A stretch of 64,000 nucleotides of DNA from Burkholderiales bacterium (GCA_024235735.1 JACKLU010000003.1:62001-126000), one strand, 5' to 3'. Counted from the first letter of the stretch, positions 53,051 to 61,763 are shown. Program-made: numbers and translations. The notes: generated by a model from the letters alone, not told the origin.

Positions 53051-53808
53051 CGTGGCGGGTAGTGGCCGCCTCGGCGGTCGGGACATCCCACACGGCCACC
53101 GGCACAGCGTGCCAAGATAGTTGCTTCGCTCAAGTTGAAGCCGATCCGGCCAAACCGCCCCTCCTAACTATCTTTGTCGCGGATGGGGCTGGTAGCGCTG
53201 CTTATGGCGGTACCGGCGCCGAATTGGCAATTGAAGCCGCCACCGCGTTTGTTGGCCAACACTATGCCCAGTCGGAATTCGCCTTCAATGACCATTGGGC
53301 CGTGGAATGCATCCAAGCCGTGCGGGCAAAAATCTATGCAGTCGCGGACCAGCAGGGGGCGAAGGCCCGTGACTACGCTTGCACCTTCTTAGGCGTGGTC
53401 GCCACCCCCTTCGCCACGCTCCTAATGCAGATTGGTGACGGCGGGATTGTGGTCGATGTCGGCAACGGGCTGGCAGTGCCGATTACCCCGATGGCTGGGG
53501 AATACGCCAATATGACCAACTTCGTTACCGACGAAAATGCAATTGACGTGCTGGCGGTGACAACCTTCTCCACCCGCGCCGACAAAGTCGCGGTCTTTTC
53601 CGATGGCGTCCAGCGGTTAGCATTGAACATGGCAACCAATACCGCCCACGCGCCTTTCTTCACCCCCTTCTTTACAGTCTTGGCGACGGCAACGGCGGCG
53701 CAAGAGGATCATCTTCAAGCCGAATTAGCTCAGTTCCTCCAGAGTCCGGCCGTGAACGAACGTACCGACGACGACAAGACCTTGGCCCTCGCTCATTGGG
53801 TCGGATAG
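53047..53808 (+). CDS. PP2C-family serine/threonine protein phosphatase
   Basis: A 253-residue PP2C phosphatase expected to oppose the kinase encoded next. Metal-binding motifs appear as VADGAGS (near residue 45), LMQIGDGGIVV, FSDGVQRLA and TDDDKTLAL. The GTG start at 53047 gives TWRVVAASAVGTSHTATG, the typical opening of PP2C partners of TerY-like proteins, and couples translation to the vWA gene. A longer upstream start inside the vWA gene is less likely. The kinase ATG follows seven bases after the stop. Confidence 0.83.
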   Translation: MTWRVVAASAVGTSHTATGTACQDSCFAQVEADPAKPPLLTIFVADGAGSAAYGGTGAELAIEAATAFVGQHYAQSEFAFNDHWAVECIQAVRAKIYAVADQQGAKARDYACTFLGVVATPFATLLMQIGDGGIVVDVGNGLAVPITPMAGEYANMTNFVTDENAIDVLAVTTFSTRADKVAVFSDGVQRLALNMATNTAHAPFFTPFFTVLATATAAQEDHLQAELAQFLQSPAVNERTDDDKTLALAHWVG

Positions 53809-53815
53809 GTGCGCC

Positions 53816-55768
53816 ATGACGAAAACCTTCGTCACCGACACGGGTAAGACCATCCAAATCGGGCGGGAACTCGGCAAGGGGGGAGAGGGTTCGGTCTATG
53901 AGGTACCGGCGAACCATCATTGGGTCGCGAAGTTATACAACGCGCACCACCAGCCGGATGCGCAGAAGCAAGCCAAACTGCGCTTTATGGCGGCCACGGC
54001 CGATAAGGAACTCGTGAGTTACGCGGCTTGGCCCCAAGAAACCCTGCACAAAACTCCCAACGGGTCGGTTGTTGGGTTCCTGATGCCCAAAGTCAGTATT
54101 CGGGCGCCGATCCATATGCTGTATAGCCCGGCCCATCGACGCCAAGACTACCCAAATAAGGCGTGGGATTTCCTGCTCTTTGCGGCGCGCAATACAGCGG
54201 CGGCATTTGCCGCAATCCACCACCATGGCCATGTGCTTGGCGACGTCAACCAAGGCAATGTCTTGGTCGGCGCCGATAGTAAGGTGGTCTTGATTGATGC
54301 TGACTCTTTTCAGATCAACGCCAATGGCACAACGCACCTGTGCAAAGTTGGTGTTACCCATTTCACCCCGCCCGAACTCCAAGGGATCGCATCATTTGAT
54401 CGAGTACCTCGCATCAGCAATCACGACAACTTTGGCTTGGCGCTGTTGATCTTCCACTTGCTGTTTGGCGGGCGACATCCCTACTCGGGGGTGCCACTCC
54501 GGGCCGATGCAGGTGAAGCCTTGGAAAAGGACATCCAAGCCTTTCGCTATGCCTATGCCCCCGACGGGCAGCAACGCGGCTTTAACCCCCCACCCAAATC
54601 CATCCCGATCTCCATTGTCCCTGACCCCATTCAAGCCATGTTCACCTTGGCGTTTACGGAAAATGGCGCAAAGGGAAGCCGCCCCACGGCCCAGCAATGG
54701 GTAACCGCCTTGGACGGCTTACGGGGGCAATTGAAGCGTTGTGCGACGACACCAATGCATGTCTATCCCGATCACCTTGGTCGGTGCCCGTGGTGCGTAT
54801 TGGAAGATCACGGGGTTATCTACTTCTTGGATGTCCAGGCAGGAGTTACCACCACCGGAACCACCGGCTTTGTCTTGGCGCGGGTCTGGGCGGCAATTGA
54901 AGCCGTTCCGCCACCTCTGGCAATCCCCATCCCAAACATTGCCGCCATTGCGGTTAAACCTACCCCGTTACCACCGGGCATCCAACAACAAAGGATGATT
55001 ACTTTCTGGCGGATCGTTATTGTTGGGGTTGCGCTTTGGCTCTTTGCCGTTATCCCCGGGGCGTGGTTCTTCGTGCTGGGTGGGGCTTGGTGGGCGTGGG
55101 CGGTAGCGGGTGATTTGGGGGGCGATGAACGCAAAACCGAACGCACTAAACGTCAGGCGGCCCGCGACACGGCACAACAGGCATACGATCAAATCGTTGG
55201 TCGCATCCGCCAAGAGGTCAGCCCGGAAGCATTCGCGAAGAAGAAACAAGACCTAGCCCGGCTTCGCAACGAATACCAGCAGTTACCCGAACGCGAGAAA
55301 GCAGAAATCGCCAACCTCCATGCCACAGCGGAAGCCCGGCAGAAACATCAATTCTTGGAACGTCACTTTCTTGATGCCGCCACCATTTCCGGTGTCGGAC
55401 CAGCCAAAAAAGCTGCCTTGAGGTCATTCGGAATTGAAACGGCAGCGGATGTCACCTGGAATAAAGTCATTTCCGTAAAAGGCTTTGGGGAAGTCTTAAC
55501 GCGAGCCGTAGTGGATTGGCGGAAAGCCTGTGAACGTAGGTTTGTCTTCAATCCTAAGCTAGCAATAACCGAAGCTGATAAGAATGCCGTGCGGACTAAG
55601 ATTGCTACCCGTAAACGCACTATTGAAATCACGCTCAATGCGGGTGCGGCGGAACTGCAACGGGTACGCCAAGAGATGATCAATAAAGCAAACACACTGA
55701 TACCATTGTTACAGTCGACCAGCCAGAAGTTGGCACAAACAAGGAAGGATTTGGATGTCATCCAATAA
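53816..55768 (+). CDS. protein kinase-like membrane protein with zinc-ribbon and helix-hairpin-helix motifs
   Basis: A 650-residue protein. N-terminal kinase-like domain (about 10-300): glycine loop GRELGKGGEGSVYEV, Lys39, catalytic loop VLGDVNQGNVL with Asp143 and Asn148, and metal site IDADSFQ (Asp161/163). A zinc-ribbon-like CPWC is at 324-327, two close transmembrane helices at about 397-432, a charged coiled coil (436-515), a helix-hairpin-helix ISGVGPAKKAAL (524-535), then a second coil to the end. This matches the kinase of vWA-PP2C-kinase triads. Targets are unknown. Confidence 0.82.
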   Translation: MTKTFVTDTGKTIQIGRELGKGGEGSVYEVPANHHWVAKLYNAHHQPDAQKQAKLRFMAATADKELVSYAAWPQETLHKTPNGSVVGFLMPKVSIRAPIHMLYSPAHRRQDYPNKAWDFLLFAARNTAAAFAAIHHHGHVLGDVNQGNVLVGADSKVVLIDADSFQINANGTTHLCKVGVTHFTPPELQGIASFDRVPRISNHDNFGLALLIFHLLFGGRHPYSGVPLRADAGEALEKDIQAFRYAYAPDGQQRGFNPPPKSIPISIVPDPIQAMFTLAFTENGAKGSRPTAQQWVTALDGLRGQLKRCATTPMHVYPDHLGRCPWCVLEDHGVIYFLDVQAGVTTTGTTGFVLARVWAAIEAVPPPLAIPIPNIAAIAVKPTPLPPGIQQQRMITFWRIVIVGVALWLFAVIPGAWFFVLGGAWWAWAVAGDLGGDERKTERTKRQAARDTAQQAYDQIVGRIRQEVSPEAFAKKKQDLARLRNEYQQLPEREKAEIANLHATAEARQKHQFLERHFLDAATISGVGPAKKAALRSFGIETAADVTWNKVISVKGFGEVLTRAVVDWRKACERRFVFNPKLAITEADKNAVRTKIATRKRTIEITLNAGAAELQRVRQEMINKANTLIPLLQSTSQKLAQTRKDLDVIQ

Positions 55769-55788
55769 ATTATCGCCATTCAGCAATA

Positions 55789-55808
55789 AACGATCACTAA
55801 TGATCGTT
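55789..55808 (+). terminator. possible hairpin after the kinase gene
   Basis: AACGATCA-CTAA-TGATCGTT, a perfect 8-base stem 20 bases after the kinase stop. No T-run follows, so terminator activity is uncertain. Confidence 0.35.
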
Positions 55809-55928
55809 CAAGACTGTATTGATTGCAGTAAATCAGAACCCCACCCAAAATAAGCAAATACCGCTGGAAGGGGCTGCCTGTTTTTAACCCAAGAGCATAA
55901 ACCCTTTTACCTGCTATATCTGTCAATG

Positions 55929-55963
55929 CTATCCACAAGCTTATCCACAGATTTTGTGGATAA
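55929..55963. other. cluster of three DnaA-box-like sites
   Basis: CTATCCACA at 55929-55937 (one mismatch), TTATCCACA at 55941-55949 (perfect consensus), and TGTGGATAA at 55955-55963 (perfect, opposite strand). The last two also form a dyad CTTATCCACA / TGTGGATAAG. No dnaA, gidA or rep gene lies nearby, so a chromosomal origin is unlikely; DnaA titration, regulation or a relic plasmid origin are possible. Confidence 0.55.
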
Positions 55964-55970
55964 GATGGAG

Positions 55971-56111
55971 GAGACTTTTGCACGGCGTCATGAGCAGTAC
56001 GAGAATAAGGCAAAAATTTGCGAAAAAGCGAAGTTTGCACGGGGTAAATGAGCATTTTTCGCAAATTTTTAACGCAATTATCGTGCCGCGTAGTAGCTGT
56101 GCAAAGGTCTC
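55971..56111 (+). repeat. class A MITE-like element, full copy 2 (141 bp)
   Basis: Same length and orientation as the copy at 2126-2266: GAGACTTTTGCACGG at the left, TGTGCAAAGGTCTC at the right, with GCGAAGTTTGCACGG and AAATGAGCATTTTTCGC inside. It ends 11 bases before the stop of the glycine-zipper membrane protein gene. Confidence 0.85.
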
Positions 56112-56122
56112 GGGACAAACGT

Positions 56123-57967
56123 TTATCTGCCGTTCAGCTCCAGCGATTGTTCGAACTCCAGCCGGGCTTCCTCGATGGCTTCGAGAATCTGTTGCTTGAA
56201 TTCATCGCGGGAGTAGTGTTCTTCAAGTTTCAGCAGCAGGTGTTCGACGCCAAGCCCCACGGTCAGGCCGCCGATAATACCGCCGAGGGCTGCGCCGATG
56301 GCGGTTCCGATGCCCGGAAAGATGGAGCCGATGGCCGCACCGCTGGCTGCGCCTGCCGCAGCGCCGCCGAGAACGCTGGCGGCTTTACCCGCGGCGACTT
56401 TAACCAGCGCTTTGGCGCCGAGACTGATCGCACCTTTGGCGATGACTTTGCCGGTGATCTTGCCTGCTATCGCGCCGGTAATCGCACCGGCCGCACCGAT
56501 GCCGCCGGAAATCAGCAGGCGGTTCTCCAGATTGACGATGACGCTGTTGCTGGGCGGCTCCCTGATTGCGTCAAGCGCGGAATATTGAATCACTTGCGGC
56601 TGGGATGTTTCCGGTTCGATTTGATTTTCAGCCAGTATTTGGTTTACTTTTTCCAGATATTCGCCGCGCAACTGCTCGTTTTTGCGCAGGGCGTCCTCGA
56701 TGGACTGCTGCACCGGACCAAAAGCATTGCCGCGCGTGAGATAAGACTCCAGCTTCTCGATCATCCAGCTTTCCAGTTTGCCGGTAGCCAGCGCCACGAT
56801 ACGCTCGTATTCACCGGGCAGGCTGTAGTACCAGTCAAGATACTCATCCACGTTATGCGCCATCAGCATGAAACCCTGATCGGTCGTCCTGCGGAGTTCT
56901 TCGATCGACGCCTCCAACTCGTGAACGACTTCAAGGTAAGCCCGCCGGGTTTGTTCTATCGTGCCGGGTTTGTAATAATCATTGCCGATTTTTTCCAGTA
57001 TTTCGATTTTAGTCGCTACCGCCGCCTGCGTATCCTTGATATGTTCGACGACATGCGGTTGCGTACGTAGCCAGGCATCCATATAAAGCGTCGAGGGTAC
57101 ATAAATGAACAGCGCAAAAAACGTCAATAACGCCGATGCAAGCGCGATAGTCCGCGCGGGCACCTGCTCCGGCTGGTCGACATCCTGCAGCGGCGCGAAT
57201 ACTCTGCGGTATTCCGCCAGTGGCACCATGAAGCTTGAGATGGAAAGCACAATATTATAAAAAAGCACCGCGCTGCCCAGAAAGATACAGATCATAAAAA
57301 GAACAGTACTCACCGAATGCAGATTACCCAAGGCATAGGCTTTCAGCCCTTCAACAAAACCCAGTAAACGCATGGTTTCCAGCAGCAGGACGCTGCGGCT
57401 TGCGCCCTCTACTCCGCCGCTGCGCGCCTGTATCGCCTCAGTCAGCGTCTCATAAGGCTGGTAATCGCTCGCCAGCTTGACATAGAGCACATAAAACGCG
57501 GCCATGAACAACGCTGTAGCCCAGCGCGTCCAGACCAGTGATTTATGCAATGCGATATAGGGTTTGAATTCACGTTCCGCGATCGGTCTGAGCACCACAT
57601 AAAAGCAGTTGAACACCGGCACAGTCAGCAGGAAAACAATCCATTCCAGTTTCTGCGTGACACCAAGATAGAACAGCAGCAGAAAGGTAAACACAACAGA
57701 CCACAGCGCCCAGCCAATATAAGGCAGGATTCTTTTATTTAAAAACCAGTACAGAATACCCAGGCTGCGAAACTGATTGGCGCGGTGAATGCGCTGGATG
57801 GTTACCGCATAGGCAGCCGCCAGATACAACGGCATGGCGAACAGAAATGTCACCAGCAAAGCAAACCACAGTTGCTGATCGGGTATCATACCACCCGCAT
57901 GATAGGCAAAAACCAGCCAGCCGGCTGACAGCACCCAAAAGATGATCATTCTTGTGACTGAAGACAT
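56123..57967 (-). CDS. membrane protein of unknown function with a glycine-zipper C-terminal region
   Basis: A 614-residue protein that I do not recognise. The N-terminal 300 residues hold about seven to eight transmembrane helices (for example near 8-26, 34-55, 84-104, 110-128, 148-166, 220-245, 283-303). Then comes a long soluble, mostly helical section (about 310-485). Next is a glycine/alanine-rich stretch of about 80 residues (GGIGAAGAITGAIAG, later IGSIFPGIGTAIGAALGG) like a glycine zipper, and a charged helical tail. The ATG at 57967 was chosen because it directly precedes the first helix; a longer start would overlap the SLC13 gene. Confidence 0.72.
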   Translation of the reverse strand: MSSVTRMIIFWVLSAGWLVFAYHAGGMIPDQQLWFALLVTFLFAMPLYLAAAYAVTIQRIHRANQFRSLGILYWFLNKRILPYIGWALWSVVFTFLLLFYLGVTQKLEWIVFLLTVPVFNCFYVVLRPIAEREFKPYIALHKSLVWTRWATALFMAAFYVLYVKLASDYQPYETLTEAIQARSGGVEGASRSVLLLETMRLLGFVEGLKAYALGNLHSVSTVLFMICIFLGSAVLFYNIVLSISSFMVPLAEYRRVFAPLQDVDQPEQVPARTIALASALLTFFALFIYVPSTLYMDAWLRTQPHVVEHIKDTQAAVATKIEILEKIGNDYYKPGTIEQTRRAYLEVVHELEASIEELRRTTDQGFMLMAHNVDEYLDWYYSLPGEYERIVALATGKLESWMIEKLESYLTRGNAFGPVQQSIEDALRKNEQLRGEYLEKVNQILAENQIEPETSQPQVIQYSALDAIREPPSNSVIVNLENRLLISGGIGAAGAITGAIAGKITGKVIAKGAISLGAKALVKVAAGKAASVLGGAAAGAASGAAIGSIFPGIGTAIGAALGGIIGGLTVGLGVEHLLLKLEEHYSRDEFKQQILEAIEEARLEFEQSLELNGR

Positions 57968-58046
57968 CAAAATTTCCCAGGTTCTCCCTGCCGCAGACAA
58001 AACTTTACCTGCGCAGGGACTGAATTCGTAATTTGTTTTGCCATCA

Positions 58047-59927
58047 TTATAACGGCCAAATCCATAGCAGCATCGGCATGCTGATCGCGACAACCAGGAT
58101 TTCCAGCGGCAACCCCAGACGCCAGTAATCGCCAAAACGGAAGCCGCCCGGCCCGAGAATCAGGGTATTATTCTGATGGCCAATCGGCGTCAGGAATGCG
58201 CATGACGCGCCGATAGCCACCGCCATCAGAAAAGCATCCGGATTCGCGCTCAACTGATGCGCCGCGCCGAGTGCGATAGGACACATGACGGCTGCTGTCG
58301 CCGCGTTGTTCATTAAATCCGAAAGCGTCATGGTCACCACCAGAATCGCGCCCAAGGCGATGATTGCATGGCCTTGCGCGAAATTTTCCAGAATAACGCG
58401 CGCGATCAGATCCGCCGCGCCGGTGCTTTGCATTGCGCCGGCCACGGGTATCAACGCCGCCAGCAGCACAATAACAGGCCAGTCAATGACCTGATACAGC
58501 GAACGCAGCGGCACGATCTGCAAGAGTGTGATCGCCAGCACACCGCACAGAAACGCAATCGCCGGCGGCATCACACCTGCCACGATAACGGCAACAGCCA
58601 GCGCCATAATCGAACCGGCAAGCAATGCCTTGCGCTTGTCAGGAATACGCAACGTTCTCTCCGCCAGCGGCACGCAGCCCATGTTGTCAGCAAACTCGGC
58701 CATTGCCTCAGGCGGCCCCTGCAACATCAAAACATCACCGGCCTTAAAGCGTATCGTGCGCAAACGCGTTGCTGTACGGCCGCCTGCGCGTGACAGCGCA
58801 AGCAGATTAATGCCATAACGCGTGCGCAGCTCTATCATTTTGGGGGAACGATTAATTAAAAGTGAATCGGGCAAAACCACATATTCCGCCAGTATGATTT
58901 CTCCGGACAGCGGTGCATGTTCGTGATCACCCTTGACCGGTTCTTCTGGTATTCTTTCTTCTTTTTTTCTTAATTGTTGATCAGCAGCGCTATCCTCATT
59001 TCCGGCGTCAGCCTCTTCAGCTTCAGATTCCGCAGTTTTCGCTTCTTCCAGCTCCAGACCGAGACTCGATAATGCTTTGGCCAGTGGCTCGGCTTCAGCC
59101 TCGATAATCAGGATATCACCCGAAATAATTTTCCGGTTCATTCCAGCCGGCGCAAGATGGACGTCATTGCGCACCAGACCGACAACCTGCGCGTCGACAG
59201 CATCCAATGCCGTCTCAACTTCATGAAGCCGCATGCCTTCAGCTTTGCTGCCAGCAGGAATCCGCACTTCTGTCAGATAAGCGTTAAGATCAAAACTGCC
59301 ACTGACTGACTGACTGCGCACCGGAACAAGACGCCACCCGAGAAGAATGATGAATAACACCCCCCCCGCAGCCACGGCCAATCCTACCGGCGTAAAGTCG
59401 AACATGGAAAAATAGCCCGCTTCGGTCATTTCCGCACGCATACCGGATACGATCAGATTCGGTGGCGTACCGATCAATGTCGTCATGCCACCCAGTATGG
59501 ACGCGAACGCCAGCGGCATCAAAATCTGTCCGGGCGGCATTTTCAGCCTCGACGCCATTTGCAGTGCAATCGGAATCAATAGCGCCAATGCGCCGACATT
59601 GTTCATAAAACCGGAAAGAATAGCCGCCAAACCGGCTAAAGCCGCGATCGACAACACCGGCCCGGCTTCTGCCGGTATTATCCAGCGCGTCAGCCCATCG
59701 ACGGCGCCCGAATTTTGCAGTCCGGCGCTCAAAATCAGAATGCATGCCACCGTAATGACTGCCGGGTGACTGAAGCCGCTGAACGCATCCGCATGACTGA
59801 CAAGTCCCGCCATGACGCACGCCAGCAATGCGCAGACAGCAACCAGATCATGACGCCAGCGTCCCCATAGAAAAGCAGCCGCTGTTACCAGCAAAATGCC
59901 AACTATCAATAACTGTTCGGTAGTCAT
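58047..59927 (-). CDS. SLC13-family anion permease with TrkA-C (RCK_C) domains
   Basis: A 626-residue inner-membrane transporter of the DASS/SLC13 (CitMHS-like) group, possibly for sulfate or dicarboxylates. Two membrane halves (about 1-195 and 420-626) flank a cytoplasmic region with two TrkA-C domains. Conserved NNVGALALLIPIA and NNAATAAVMCPIA loops are the family's paired re-entrant motifs. A strongly acidic low-complexity linker (about 290-330, many Glu/Ala/Asp) separates the two TrkA-C domains and is unusual. Substrate not determinable. Confidence 0.85.
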   Translation of the reverse strand: MTTEQLLIVGILLVTAAAFLWGRWRHDLVAVCALLACVMAGLVSHADAFSGFSHPAVITVACILILSAGLQNSGAVDGLTRWIIPAEAGPVLSIAALAGLAAILSGFMNNVGALALLIPIALQMASRLKMPPGQILMPLAFASILGGMTTLIGTPPNLIVSGMRAEMTEAGYFSMFDFTPVGLAVAAGGVLFIILLGWRLVPVRSQSVSGSFDLNAYLTEVRIPAGSKAEGMRLHEVETALDAVDAQVVGLVRNDVHLAPAGMNRKIISGDILIIEAEAEPLAKALSSLGLELEEAKTAESEAEEADAGNEDSAADQQLRKKEERIPEEPVKGDHEHAPLSGEIILAEYVVLPDSLLINRSPKMIELRTRYGINLLALSRAGGRTATRLRTIRFKAGDVLMLQGPPEAMAEFADNMGCVPLAERTLRIPDKRKALLAGSIMALAVAVIVAGVMPPAIAFLCGVLAITLLQIVPLRSLYQVIDWPVIVLLAALIPVAGAMQSTGAADLIARVILENFAQGHAIIALGAILVVTMTLSDLMNNAATAAVMCPIALGAAHQLSANPDAFLMAVAIGASCAFLTPIGHQNNTLILGPGGFRFGDYWRLGLPLEILVVAISMPMLLWIWPL

Positions 59928-59960
59928 GTGATTGAAGCTAAATCGTTGTCATTCCGGAGA

Positions 59961-61199
59961 CTACCAGCCTTCCTGATAAATCGACATCAGCGATACGGCG
60001 TTTTCAAGCAGCCGCGTCATGCTGTGACGATCGAATCTCAGATCATTGAGTTTTCTGAGTTCGTCAGGCAGCACTTCTTTCAGATCGAAATCAAATTGCA
60101 GCAATGTGGACGCATGATCGGCATTGACATAAAGTTTCCCGGTTTCGTCGGTATTGGAAACCGGATCGTGAATATCGGCGATAACATGCATCATTTCGTT
60201 CAGTATTTCCATTGGCAGAGCAGGCGGATATTTCTTGAGAAAATCATCCGGAACGGGTGCGGAATTGAACGCATAGGTCTCCAGTCCGAACGCTGCGCCT
60301 ACCCCCTGCGCCAGCCCGCCGCCGAGTGAATGCCCGGTGACGATAATCTTGCGTCCCTGCGCAAGATTATCGATGACGTCCTGCGTGTACCCCACGGCGT
60401 CTTTAAACTGCCCGTGCACCAACCCGAAGGTGAGCATGCCATCCGCCGCGGCATCACGCAAAAACTCCGCCGATTCGCGAAGCGAGCAGGGAAAATCACA
60501 GGTCTCCGTCCCACGAAAAGCCAGCACCAGTTCGCCAGTCTCTTCATTGGAATAGACGGCGGCCTGCATGCCCGAACTCTTGTCTTTTTTATCGATCAAC
60601 ACCCATTGATCCACAATCACATTGTCAAAATCGTATACCGCGTCAGCCAGCCTGGCAAACGGAATCGAACGGCCCAGCACATCAACAGCGCGCCGCTCCT
60701 CGGTTGCAAGCATGCCGTAAGGTTTCCAGGTGACGCCCGGCGCATAGTCGGGATTGATATATACCGCGACGGAATTCAACTTGAATACGGAAAGATCATC
60801 CCGATCCGCCAGCGCAAGATGGGCGACATAGCGTTCGGTGCCAAAAACTTTGGGAATATCGATTCTGGATAGTGTCAACGTACCATTCTCTGTCGAAAAA
60901 ACCGGGCTGCCTTCGCTTGCGGCAAGATCGCCTTCAACGCTCAATAATCTGAATTCATCCGGTTTATCGGGGCCTGACCATTGCAGCGACGCCTTATAGA
61001 ATTCAATCTCGGGCAGCTCCTGAATCGCTATTTTCTGCAGACAGAGCAATCCGCTTTCTTCCAGAAATGCCGCAGTCGCTGTCTGTTCCGCGCATTCAAT
61101 CGGATTTGCACGAACTGCCGCTGAATTCAGCAGAAAAATGTTTATTAAGCATATCGCCGTCACTAAGCGCATAAAATCAGGGAATTGGGTTATTTTCAT
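59961..61199 (-). CDS. secreted class 3 lipase family protein
   Basis: A 412-residue protein with a Sec signal peptide (about 1-27, ending near AAVRA). The alpha/beta-hydrolase lipase_3 domain follows: oxyanion region LAFRGTET, nucleophile elbow GHSLGGG, probable Asp in IADIHDP and His in NADHAST. The N-terminal 150 residues of the mature protein are an extra beta-rich region. Cys pairs (CAEQ...CLQK, CDFPC) suggest disulfides in the periplasm or outside. The ATG at 61199 places the start at the signal peptide. Its natural ester substrate is unknown. Confidence 0.82.
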   Translation of the reverse strand: MKITQFPDFMRLVTAICLINIFLLNSAAVRANPIECAEQTATAAFLEESGLLCLQKIAIQELPEIEFYKASLQWSGPDKPDEFRLLSVEGDLAASEGSPVFSTENGTLTLSRIDIPKVFGTERYVAHLALADRDDLSVFKLNSVAVYINPDYAPGVTWKPYGMLATEERRAVDVLGRSIPFARLADAVYDFDNVIVDQWVLIDKKDKSSGMQAAVYSNEETGELVLAFRGTETCDFPCSLRESAEFLRDAAADGMLTFGLVHGQFKDAVGYTQDVIDNLAQGRKIIVTGHSLGGGLAQGVGAAFGLETYAFNSAPVPDDFLKKYPPALPMEILNEMMHVIADIHDPVSNTDETGKLYVNADHASTLLQFDFDLKEVLPDELRKLNDLRFDRHSMTRLLENAVSLMSIYQEGW

Positions 61200-61275
61200 G
61201 TCAAGCCTCTGTTGCAAAACGGTTCAAAGATATACAAGATCACACGGCGTTTACACCGGATACATCTCTTGAAGC

Positions 61276-61416
61276 GAGACTTTTGCACGGTTACTGCGCG
61301 GCACGATAATCGCGTTAAGAATTTGCGGAAAATGCTCATTTACCGCGTGTAAACTCCGCTTTTTCGCAAATTTTTGCCTTATTCTCGCACCGCTCATGAC
61401 ACCGTGCAAAGGTCTC
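61276..61416 (-). repeat. class A MITE-like element, full copy 3 (141 bp)
   Basis: Inverted relative to the copies at 2126 and 55971: begins GAGACTTTTGCACGGTTACT and ends TGACACCGTGCAAAGGTCTC. The core reads on the minus strand with CGGAGTTTACACG and AAATGAGCATTTTCCGC. Together with copy 2 it flanks a 5.2-kb gene block as an inverted pair. Confidence 0.85.
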
Positions 61417-61671
61417 GAAGCATCATTATTTTACTTCCAGTCACCACGTTCTGATTGTTCGAAGGGTTCGTCAGTTAAGAAGGGGGCGCGCAAAAAAATC
61501 CCGTTGCTGGCGATTCCCGAAACTGTTTAATTGTTTTATTCCGGCTGTTATCGTGATACATTGACTCACGTTTTCCGGCAATAAACGGAACCATGCCACG
61601 CGTTGCTATCATTCCGGCATTTTAAATCGGAAAATACCTTGCGATGATGTTTTTTTCCGCATGAACCACCT

Positions 61672-61715
61672 GGAAGACTATCCGAGAATAGACTGGTCTG
61701 CTGCAGACAGTCTCC
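61672..61715 (-). repeat. class D relic (44 bp)
   Basis: GGAAGACTATCCGAGAATAG followed by ACTGGTCTGCTGC and AGACAGTCTCC. The first part matches the reverse end of the full class D copy (43680-43840), including the bases after the inverted repeat; the interior is deleted. Confidence 0.65.
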
Positions 61716-61763
61716 TGGCATACATGGACACCGAATTCCAATACCCGTGTTAATTTCAACAAA

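Larger units (their letters stand above)
55769..56122. other. intergenic region with hairpin, DnaA boxes and a class A element
   Basis: No gene. It holds a short hairpin at 55789-55808, three DnaA-box-like sites at 55929-55963, and a full class A element at 55971-56111, each listed separately. Confidence 0.6.
61200..61763. other. intergenic region with class A and class D elements
   Basis: More than 560 bases between the divergent lipase and dsbB genes. It contains class A copy 3 (61276-61416) and the class D relic (61672-61715). No gene is supported in the rest. Confidence 0.55.

Noticed and set aside
55929..55963. Chromosomal replication origin
   Set aside because: Three DnaA boxes are present, but dnaA, dnaN, gidA, parAB or rpmH are not nearby and no AT-rich unwinding repeats are evident.
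56048..57070. 340-codon open frame on the plus strand opposite the glycine-zipper membrane protein
   Set aside because: It begins inside the class A repeat and runs antisense to a reading frame with clear membrane topology; no domain features of its own.
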